29,249 bases of DNA from Clostridiales bacterium UBA4821 (GTDB lineage Bacteria; Bacillota; Clostridia; Acetivibrionales; UBA4821): the NCBI GenBank assembly GCA_002402315.1, contig DHFP01000252.1:31209-60457 (forward strand). The letters run 5' to 3'. The stretch's first letter is position 1, and every line of letters begins with the position of its first letter. The position numbers were made by a program, and so were the translations under genes. The notes beneath the pieces are model-generated. The model was given only the letters and a program-made list of their open reading frames with translations. It did not search any database and was not told where the DNA came from. Below, in pieces: positions 24,202 to 29,249 of the stretch.

Positions 24202-24660
24202 TTAACAGGTTACCTCAATATTTGAAGCAATATGTTTGTCTAGAGCTATCTGGGTGTTCCCTATTTTTATCACATACGATGGGAACTTTTGAATCAGGAA
24301 CAGGTCTTCACCGGGAATAATCCCGAAGACGGTTAGTTTCTTAACATCATCATGGCCCGAAAGGTTAATTTTTATTACCTTACCTTGCTGACCAGGCTTA
24401 AGTTCCGTAAGATTAACGCTGGCCAACGGTTTTTGGTTATCAGCTTTTGGTGAAAAACCAATAGTCCCGTGGCCTGGGTGGTGAGATGCCATTTTGAGCC
24501 AACCGCCAACAGCAGATAGCCACTTAAGCGGCTTGGGATTTTCGAAGTTACAGTTTGGACACTTAATTTTACCACAATTTTTATTCATTGGGCAACTGGA
24601 GCAGGATTTAACAGTTTCTTTTTCATCAAATTCATATCCGCAAAATGAACAGGTTATCAT
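24202..24660 (-). CDS. feoA: FeoA-domain protein with N-terminal cysteine-rich zinc-ribbon-like domain
   Basis: FeoA is the small cytosolic SH3-like partner of FeoB. Here the FeoA part is the C-terminal half (about residues 80-152: NLTELKPGQQGKVIKINLSG, KLTVFGIIPGEDLFLIQKFP, YVIKIGNTQIALDKHIASNI). The N-terminal 40 residues hold seven cysteines: C4, C7, C20, C23, C29, C34 and C37. The outer CxxC pairs look like a zinc ribbon, and the inner three could bind metal or a cluster. Ordinary FeoA is about 75 residues. The ATG overlaps the FeoB stop by four bases. No FeoC gene is visible, so the extra domain may take over a FeoC-like or sensing role; that is speculation. Confidence 0.88.
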   Translation of the reverse strand: MITCSFCGYEFDEKETVKSCSSCPMNKNCGKIKCPNCNFENPKPLKWLSAVGGWLKMASHHPGHGTIGFSPKADNQKPLASVNLTELKPGQQGKVIKINLSGHDDVKKLTVFGIIPGEDLFLIQKFPSYVIKIGNTQIALDKHIASNIEVTC

Positions 24661-26117
24661 AGGCTCACCCCTGAAAGTAATAATATTTTATTCAGAAAAT
24701 AACCGCACAAGAACGCAAAGGGGAAAATAAATGCAGCCATATAGAGGGCTGTTTTAAGTCCCCGCTCCTTTACCATCATCATGAATTGTGCAATACATGG
24801 CACAAAAAGAGTAAGGGTTGAAGCTGCAACCACCAGCTGTATACCATTAAGCAATCCGGACTGCTGAAGGTCAAACAATCCTGCTGCACCGTAGTCCCTC
24901 CTGAAAAAGCCGAATAAGAAGACTGATGACATTTCGGAAGGCAGGCCTATGGCTTGAATAACCGGAGAGATTATGCTTAAAAGCATACTGAATATCCCGG
25001 TGATATTTCCTATCCATATAAGTATGCTTGCCAGGATAAACAAGGGAAAAATTTCTTTAAAGTACCAGTACATTCTCGAATAGGTTTTTACAATTACATT
25101 CCCGATGCTTGGAAGCCTCAAGGGAGGCAGCTCCATGTAAAAGGAGGGTTTTGATCCGGGCAGAAGTTTTGATGTCAGGTAGCCTATGAATAGGAAGATT
25201 AATGCCATAAAACCTATCCATACGGCTAGAGCAGCCGGATGTCCGGAGAGTACTGCAAGGATTACTCCAAGTTGTGCAGAGCAAGGTATTGCAAGAGCCA
25301 GCAAAAAAGTTGCTATTATTTGTTCCCTCTTGGTTTCAAGAGTACGGCTAACCATTGTAGCCATGGTATCACATCCAAAGCCAAGGGTCATAGGGATAAC
25401 CGCCCTTCCGTTAAGGCCTATCTTTTTAAAGATAAAATCTACTAATAATGCCAGCCGGGGGAGGTAACCGGAGTCTTCAATTATAGCAAAGACAAAGAAA
25501 AAGACAGTTACAATAGGAAGTACGATAGCTACAGCGTATCTGACACCCATTGTAAGAATGCCATAATCATTGGCAAGCAGGTCCTGAATGGGCTTCCAAG
25601 GTATATAGGTACCGATCAGCCAATTAAAGAATGGGTTTATGTGGGCTGTGAACAGTTTATCTTCAATAAGGTCAACAAGCGTACCGGCGCCAAATTCCCC
25701 TACAAACTTATAAAGGCCGAAGTAGACAACCAACGCAAGTATAATAAAGCCGGAGAAAGGATTTATTGTCAGCTTGTTAATAAAATCAGAAATATGATGA
25801 TTTTTTTCTTCACTTGTTTTTATTACGTCTCTTAGCAATTTATCCGATTCAATATTTTTCTGAATAGCTAAAATATAGTGTATAGGACAATCAAGAGAGT
25901 TCTTGAGGTCATTTACTATCTTACTGATTTCTAAGACCCTCTGACTGGATTCTTTACTTTTAACCAACTCAAAAATTTCCTGGTCATCCTGAAGCAAAAG
26001 GGATGCAATAGTATCCTTAGAGATACTGTACGGTGCTTGTAATTGGTTAACAATTCGTGTTGTTGCATTCTTAATATCCAGGTCATATTTTTTTATTTCA
26101 TGCAGCGGCATCGACAT
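24657..26117 (-). CDS. feoB: FeoB membrane part (ferrous iron permease), split from its GTPase
   Basis: These 486 residues correspond to the C-terminal two thirds of FeoB. The first ~120 residues are the helical linker that normally follows the G domain. The rest has Gate and FeoB_C membrane segments with GFGCDTMATMVSRTLETKREQ and LALAIPCSAQLGVI, the conserved Cys-containing gate motifs, plus LFVPCIAQFMMMVKE. The ATG at 26117 has its own AAAGGA 9 bases upstream and overlaps the GTPase gene by 20 bases in another frame. So the split looks genuine, though a frameshift cannot be excluded. Together the two parts total 688 residues, close to a normal FeoB. Confidence 0.93.
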   Translation of the reverse strand: MSMPLHEIKKYDLDIKNATTRIVNQLQAPYSISKDTIASLLLQDDQEIFELVKSKESSQRVLEISKIVNDLKNSLDCPIHYILAIQKNIESDKLLRDVIKTSEEKNHHISDFINKLTINPFSGFIILALVVYFGLYKFVGEFGAGTLVDLIEDKLFTAHINPFFNWLIGTYIPWKPIQDLLANDYGILTMGVRYAVAIVLPIVTVFFFVFAIIEDSGYLPRLALLVDFIFKKIGLNGRAVIPMTLGFGCDTMATMVSRTLETKREQIIATFLLALAIPCSAQLGVILAVLSGHPAALAVWIGFMALIFLFIGYLTSKLLPGSKPSFYMELPPLRLPSIGNVIVKTYSRMYWYFKEIFPLFILASILIWIGNITGIFSMLLSIISPVIQAIGLPSEMSSVFLFGFFRRDYGAAGLFDLQQSGLLNGIQLVVAASTLTLFVPCIAQFMMMVKERGLKTALYMAAFIFPFAFLCGYFLNKILLLSGVSL

Positions 26118-26706
26118 ACTTTAATATCCTTTCCCTGAGTTTATCTATTCCTTGATTAAGTGCGGCAGAAGTTTCTATTACAGGAATTCCAAGGCGCTGC
26201 TCTAATTTTTTTATGTCTATATCCAATCCTATGGACTTTGTCTCATCCATCATATTCAGAACCAGCACTACCGGCAGGTTAGATTCTATGAGTTGAAGTG
26301 TGAGAGGCAGCATCCTTTTTATGTTTTTTGCATCTACTACGTGGACTATAAGGTCAGCTTTTTCATATAAAAGGTAGCGGCGGGTAACCCTTTCTTCTTC
26401 ACTTATTGGAAGCAGGGAGTATAATCCAGGTGTATCAATTATTTTAAATTCTCTATTGTTCAAGATAACCTTACCGGCAGAAACCTCAACTGTTGTTCCG
26501 GGATAATTTGATACAGTTACGTATGAACCGGTAAGAGAATTAAATATCAGACTTTTTCCAACATTGGGATTTCCGACAAGGATAATACATCCTGCCGGCG
26601 TAGATGAACCCCGGAATTGTTCTTTTGGCTTTTCCTGGTTAAATACTTTTTGAAAAAGAGTGTTTAATTTACTAATTACCGGATTTTTTTGTTTACAGCA
26701 GTCCAT
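26098..26706 (-). CDS. feoB: FeoB GTPase domain as a separate protein
   Basis: This is the cytosolic G domain that powers or gates Fe2+ uptake. G1 is GNPNVGKS (residues 45-52), followed by NYPGTTVEVSAG, G3 DTPGLYSLLP (from 91), G4 NMMD (151-154) and the G5-like ETSA (178-181). Length is 202 residues. Unlike usual FeoB, which begins at G1, it has a 40-residue N-terminal extension starting MDCCKQ. The start is ATG 26706 with GGAGG 5 bases upstream; the longer open frame back to 26796 crosses the promoter and Fur boxes and is not used. It overlaps the membrane half by 20 bases. Confidence 0.93.
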   Translation of the reverse strand: MDCCKQKNPVISKLNTLFQKVFNQEKPKEQFRGSSTPAGCIILVGNPNVGKSLIFNSLTGSYVTVSNYPGTTVEVSAGKVILNNREFKIIDTPGLYSLLPISEEERVTRRYLLYEKADLIVHVVDAKNIKRMLPLTLQLIESNLPVVLVLNMMDETKSIGLDIDIKKLEQRLGIPVIETSAALNQGIDKLRERILKYVDAAA

Positions 26707-26719
26707 TTTTACCTCCAAA

Positions 26720-26734
26720 TGATAATAATTATCA
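26720..26734. promoter_or_regulatory. Fur box, downstream of the feo start site
   Basis: TGATAATAATTATCA is a perfect 7-1-7 Fur box (TGATAATNATTATCA). On the minus strand it covers about +6 to +20 of the predicted feo transcript, just before the ribosome binding site. Confidence 0.88.
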
Positions 26735-26771
26735 ACTTCTAACTTTATTATAATACAAAAGTTAGAAGTTG
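26733..26771. repeat. Perfect 14-bp inverted repeat spanning the feo promoter
   Basis: CAACTTCTAACTTT (26733-26746) and AAAGTTAGAAGTTG (26758-26771) are exact inverted copies around an 11-base centre that holds the -10 box. The repeat is distinct from the two flanking Fur boxes and overlaps each promoter element. It could be an operator for a second regulator or a cruciform-prone site. Confidence 0.75.
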
Positions 26772-26775
26772 TAAA
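26747..26775 (-). promoter_or_regulatory. Housekeeping promoter of the feo operon
   Basis: On the minus strand TTTACA (26775-26770) and TATAAT (26752-26747) are 17 bases apart, a near-consensus sigma-A promoter. Transcription should begin near 26740, about 34 bases upstream of the GTPase ATG. It lies between two perfect Fur boxes. Confidence 0.75.
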
Positions 26776-26780
26776 GATAA

Positions 26781-26795
26781 TGATAATTATTATCA
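26781..26795. promoter_or_regulatory. Fur box, upstream of the feo promoter
   Basis: TGATAATTATTATCA is a second perfect 7-1-7 Fur box, five bases upstream of the -35 element. With GATAATGATAATTATTATC around it (26776-26794), it also matches the classical 19-bp Fur consensus at nearly every position. Confidence 0.88.
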
Positions 26796-26807
26796 ATAAA
26801 ATAGTAT

Positions 26808-26825
26808 AAAAAAGCGATCAGTCGC
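26808..26825 (-). terminator. Weak terminator at the fur stop codon
   Basis: GCGA (minus, 26825-26822) pairs with TCGC (26817-26814) around CTGA, which contains part of the TGA stop, and six U follow. The stem is very short, so read-through into feo is likely. Confidence 0.35.
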
Positions 26826-27273
26826 CGTACTTGTCTCGGCATTTTATGCAATAGCCGTAAAACTTAACACTGTGATCTTTTATAAAGAAATTATGTTTAG
26901 CAGATATTTTTTCCTCAATGTCATCAAGAAGGTCTTCCTCTACTTCAACAATTTCATTGCAATCCAGGCAGATAAGATGATGATGACGATGACGATGAGA
27001 ATCAAGGTCTCTATCCAGTTCATATTTTACGCTGCCTTCATCAAGATCAACTTTATATATTAAGCCCATCTTATCTAAGAGGGAAAGGGTTCTATAGACC
27101 GTAGCTATACCGATGTCAGGTGACTTTTCTTTTACAAGATTATAAATTTCTTCAGAGTTAAGATGTTTTCCTTCATTATCTTTAATTACATCAAGAACCT
27201 GTTTCCTCTGAAATGTGATTTTGTAACCTTTTTCCTTTAGTTTATCATTAAAATTATTAGCATTTTCTTTCAA
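26818..27273 (-). CDS. fur: Fur-family ferric uptake regulator
   Basis: This metal-responsive DNA-binding repressor has 151 residues. The winged-helix part is YKITFQRKQVLDVI...LNSEEIYNLVKE followed by GIATVYRTLSLLDKMGLI. The metal region has a His cluster (SHRHRHHHLIC) and two structural-zinc CxxC pairs (CLDC and CIKC). The start is TTG 27273, with GAGGTG 8 bases upstream; the longer frame from 27345 is rejected for lack of a site and family fit. It is divergent from the small ORF at 27535 and lies just upstream of the Feo operon, whose two Fur boxes are its probable targets. PerR or Zur type cannot be fully excluded from sequence, but the boxes and neighbours favour iron. Confidence 0.92.
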   Translation of the reverse strand: MKENANNFNDKLKEKGYKITFQRKQVLDVIKDNEGKHLNSEEIYNLVKEKSPDIGIATVYRTLSLLDKMGLIYKVDLDEGSVKYELDRDLDSHRHRHHHLICLDCNEIVEVEEDLLDDIEEKISAKHNFFIKDHSVKFYGYCIKCRDKYGD

Positions 27274-27439
27274 CCGAAATTCACCTCGATTATGAATATC
27301 ATTAATTACAATAGTAGAGTTTACTAACCTATGTAATAATATCATAAATTCAATTGGTTTTGAATGGAAAAAAGTAAATATTAAAAACTTAAAAACTTAA
27401 AAGAATAAAAATTATTTAGAAATATATACTATTAAGGAA

Positions 27440-27479
27440 AGGGGACGCGACCATTCGCTTTGCTCAAGGAACGTCCCCT
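27440..27479. repeat. GGGGACG inverted repeat in the fur upstream gap
   Basis: AGGGGACG (27440-27447) and CGTCCCCT (27472-27479) form perfect 8-bp arms around a 24-base centre. It is related by its core to the repeat at the left window edge. The rest of the 27274-27534 gap is AT-rich; no clear fur promoter could be fixed in it. Confidence 0.6.
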
Positions 27480-27534
27480 AAATTTAAGGAAGAGGGAGAA
27501 AAACATTGCCGCTAAAACCAGGAAGGGAGAACGC

Positions 27535-27666
27535 ATGAGTAAAATTGATAAGAATAAGCATCCATGGGATGATAATCTCCCAAAGAATAAAAAGTATATA
27601 AAAAAGTTCTATAAAAAGACAGAAAAAGAAATAAAGAAGCTGGAAGGCGAAGGAAAGATAAAATAA
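27535..27666 (+). CDS. Small lysine-rich protein, unrecognised
   Basis: This 43-residue ORF starts at ATG 27535 with AAGGGAG 5 bases upstream. The product begins MSKIDKNKHPWDDNLPKNKK and is very basic, with about 19 lysines, one Trp and no hydrophobic segment. A longer frame back to 27460 runs through the repeat and is not supported. No promoter was identified. The good ribosome binding site argues for translation. I do not recognise the family; a small nucleic-acid-binding or spore-core protein are possibilities only. Confidence 0.5.
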   Translation: MSKIDKNKHPWDDNLPKNKKYIKKFYKKTEKEIKKLEGEGKIK

Positions 27667-27694
27667 AATTAGAGCCGTCAGCTTACGGCTCTAA
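27661..27694 (-). terminator. Intrinsic terminator of the CBM25-like gene
   Basis: TTAGAGCCGT (minus, 27694-27685) pairs perfectly over 10 bp with ACGGCTCTAA (27678-27669) around a 6-base loop. TTTTATTTTAT follows in the minus direction. The gene's TAG stop is inside the stem. There is no U-run on the plus side. Confidence 0.85.
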
Positions 27695-28017
27695 TCCTTG
27701 GCAGTTGTTTTCTTGGTACGTACATCAAAAGAGTAATTCGAACCGCTGTTGTTATCCCAGTTGCTTGCGCTGTCTTTAAATGCAACATGGACAGTACCTG
27801 TTCTGGTTATTGGAATGTTAGCTCTGAATCCGCTGCCGGTTCGCATCATTTTAAGAGTATTAAGGTTTGTCCATTTAGTTCCGTATCCAAAGTGAGCATA
27901 AACAGTATCGGCACCAGAGATGAAAAGTAATCCATCGTAAGTTATTGCGAGGTTGATTCCTTCATCCAAAGAAACTTTGTTAGCAAGCACTCCATTTTCT
28001 GAATAAGTATCTTTCAA
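27691..28017 (-). CDS. Single-domain CBM25/CBM53-like carbohydrate-binding protein
   Basis: This 108-residue protein consists of one starch-binding-like beta-sandwich. Diagnostic parts are VYAHFGYGTKWTNL, MMRTGSGFRANIPI and the C-terminal FKDSASNWDNNSGSNYSFDV, where WDNN-x4-Y is the CBM25/CBM53 signature. There is no signal peptide, transmembrane segment or catalytic domain, so it is predicted to stay in the cytoplasm (or mother cell) and may bind glycogen-like glucan or a spore polysaccharide. The start is TTG 28017, supported by GGAGG 8 bases upstream. It is monocistronic, with its own terminator and a possible sigma-K-type promoter. Confidence 0.8.
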   Translation of the reverse strand: MKDTYSENGVLANKVSLDEGINLAITYDGLLFISGADTVYAHFGYGTKWTNLNTLKMMRTGSGFRANIPITRTGTVHVAFKDSASNWDNNSGSNYSFDVRTKKTTAKD

Positions 28018-28098
28018 ATTTTCACCCTCCCTTCTTTTGATAATACTATTTTACATTTCAAATATAGTATTGTAAATGAGTAAAAAATTATTCTCTAA

Positions 28099-28124
28099 TA
28101 AAATATGACAAGTTATTTTAGGGT
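28099..28124 (-). promoter_or_regulatory. Possible sigma-K-type promoter of the CBM25-like gene
   Basis: On the minus strand AC (28124-28123) is followed after 15 bases by CATATTTTA (28107-28099), an exact CATANNNTA -10 as in Bacillus sigma-K promoters. A leader of about 75 bases would result. The -35 is only two bases, so chance is a real possibility. Confidence 0.35.
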
Positions 28125-28125
28125 A

Positions 28126-29220
28126 CTACTTTTTTTGCGTTAAACCAACTTCATCCAGGCCTACATGTCCATTCCGCGTTAATTTTTCAAAGTACGTATA
28201 TTCTTGCGACGGTATATCCCATTTATATCTATAGAATTCAGTTGTTTTTACGGGCGTGCTTACAATACTACCAAAATCTCTAATTTCTTCGTACGTTACC
28301 CTATTAATAAGATCGAAAGTTTTATTATCTACTTCAACGAATGTTACATTACTGGTAAAAACTTTTTTTAATTGAACTAAATCCGGTTGATCTGCAGGAG
28401 GAGGATTGGTCTGGGCATAGGTAATCTGCTCAACTGAGGAGCCCCTTCCCTTGTTTCCGCTTGAGTCACCACCATCTTCTTTCCAGAGGATATTAACCTG
28501 ATTGTTTAACATTTTAAATAGGTATTTAGTTGAGGTATAACCTTCAAGATGTTTGGTTTTATTATTCATATTCTTAGTGCTTTCTAAGAGAACCTCATCT
28601 ATGCCGTCGCTGTCAAAATCCTTGACTTCAAGAATTTTACCAGGAAGATCTATATTTTTTTGTTTTAAGTTATAACTGCTAATTAACTTCAAATCCACGT
28701 CAAAAGCATACCATTTAAATACTTTCAAGGAAGGGATTTGAACTTCCAAAAGATAGGATGTGTTTGTTGTTGATAGGAATTTTCCGGTAAAGGCAGTTAG
28801 GGTTAGGTTATAGTTTATATTGTTTACAGTAATTTTTTCACACCGTGATATGTCAATATTCTGAATATCAGATGAACCTGTAACCGGATATTTTTTTTCT
28901 TCATCAGGAAGAAACTGGGCTAGTTTAGCCTCAAGCGAGGTTTGCTGTCTCGGCATAAATTGCGGTTGTCCCCCGCTCAAATCAATTATACCCATAACAG
29001 TATTTTCAGATGATTCTTCCGCGTTCTGGTTTTCTTCAAGAGTAGAGTCCGGTTGATCTGAGGGTATTTGAGATGGTTCCTGCTGTACCGGGTTAGGAGA
29101 TTGGACAGAATTTTTTTTATCAGTCAAAAACTTAGGTAAAAAATAGAGAACATCAACTACAGCAATTACCAATATAATAATACAAATTATAAGTATTGTA
29201 AAAATTTTTCTAGTTTTCAT
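28126..29220 (-). CDS. Membrane-anchored exported protein of unknown function
   Basis: This 364-residue protein starts with a basic tip and one long hydrophobic helix (about residues 6-29, IFTILIICIIILVIAVVDVL), with no lipobox and no clear cleavage site, so it is probably an N-terminally anchored protein facing outward. Residues 36-75 are a Pro/Gln/Ser/Glu-rich linker. The rest looks like a beta-rich domain. DFDSDGIDEV (201-210) is a DxDxDG calcium-loop-like motif as in FG-GAP/VCBS repeats, present once. The ATG at 29220 follows AGGGGG with a 5-base spacer. I do not recognise a family. It is followed after 108 bases by the CBM25-like gene in the same direction. Confidence 0.75.
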   Translation of the reverse strand: MKTRKIFTILIICIIILVIAVVDVLYFLPKFLTDKKNSVQSPNPVQQEPSQIPSDQPDSTLEENQNAEESSENTVMGIIDLSGGQPQFMPRQQTSLEAKLAQFLPDEEKKYPVTGSSDIQNIDISRCEKITVNNINYNLTLTAFTGKFLSTTNTSYLLEVQIPSLKVFKWYAFDVDLKLISSYNLKQKNIDLPGKILEVKDFDSDGIDEVLLESTKNMNNKTKHLEGYTSTKYLFKMLNNQVNILWKEDGGDSSGNKGRGSSVEQITYAQTNPPPADQPDLVQLKKVFTSNVTFVEVDNKTFDLINRVTYEEIRDFGSIVSTPVKTTEFYRYKWDIPSQEYTYFEKLTRNGHVGLDEVGLTQKK

Positions 29221-29249
29221 AATATCCCCCTAGTACAATATAGTTGTAA

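Noticed and set aside
26707..26796. Longer start for the FeoB GTPase
   Set aside because: It would translate through the -10 box and Fur boxes; ATG 26706 has a clear GGAGG.
27460..27534. Upstream extension of the 43-residue ORF
   Set aside because: It begins inside the GGGGACG inverted repeat and has no ribosome binding site.

Overview
The window comes from a low-GC, endospore-forming Firmicute, most likely a clostridial anaerobe. The evidence is a CotE-family coat protein, two CotS-family kinase-like proteins, strong AGGAGG-type ribosome binding sites with frequent GTG and TTG starts, Bacillus/Clostridium-type Fur boxes and a Feo ferrous-iron operon. The species cannot be named from this sequence. 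No tRNA, rRNA, CRISPR array, integrase or intact transposase was seen.

Region A (1-16402, minus strand) is a Wzx/Wzy-type polysaccharide cluster. In transcription order it holds: the CpsC/CpsD/CpsB chain-length, BY-kinase and PHP-phosphatase triad; an initiating sugar-phosphate transferase; gmd and fcl for GDP-L-fucose; a Lys-less DegT-family protein with a cysteine cluster; rfbF, rfbG and rfbH for CDP-glucose to CDP-4-keto-3,6-dideoxyglucose; a GT10 fucosyltransferase-like gene; the flippase; a GT2; an O-antigen polymerase/ligase-like protein; and a GT4 that runs off the left edge. Most genes overlap or are tightly spaced. The exceptions are four gaps that carry short repeats, including a MITE-like inverted-repeat element reaching into the flippase stop codon. 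This suggests modular assembly of the sugar cassette.

Region B (16478-23274) is a spore-surface block. It holds cotE (minus), a YtcB-like NAD-sugar epimerase (plus), a UDP-glucose 6-dehydrogenase (minus), a small amphi-Trp protein behind a sigma-E-like promoter, and a plus-strand set of two CotS-like proteins and a CotSA/YtcC-like GT4. The gene set resembles Bacillus ytcABC plus cotSA-cotS. With region A next to it, the likely reading is that the polysaccharide coats the spore; this is inference.

Region C (23283-27273, minus) is an iron-homeostasis unit. It holds fur, then an operon of FeoB split into GTPase and membrane halves, a FeoA with an N-terminal cysteine-rich zinc-ribbon-like domain, and a CDF metal exporter. 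The operon promoter (TTTACA-17-TATAAT) lies between two perfect 7-1-7 Fur boxes and is spanned by a perfect 14-bp inverted repeat.

Region D (27274-29249) holds a GGGGACG-type inverted repeat, a 43-residue lysine-rich ORF, a single-domain CBM25-like protein with a clear terminator, and an unrecognised membrane-anchored protein.
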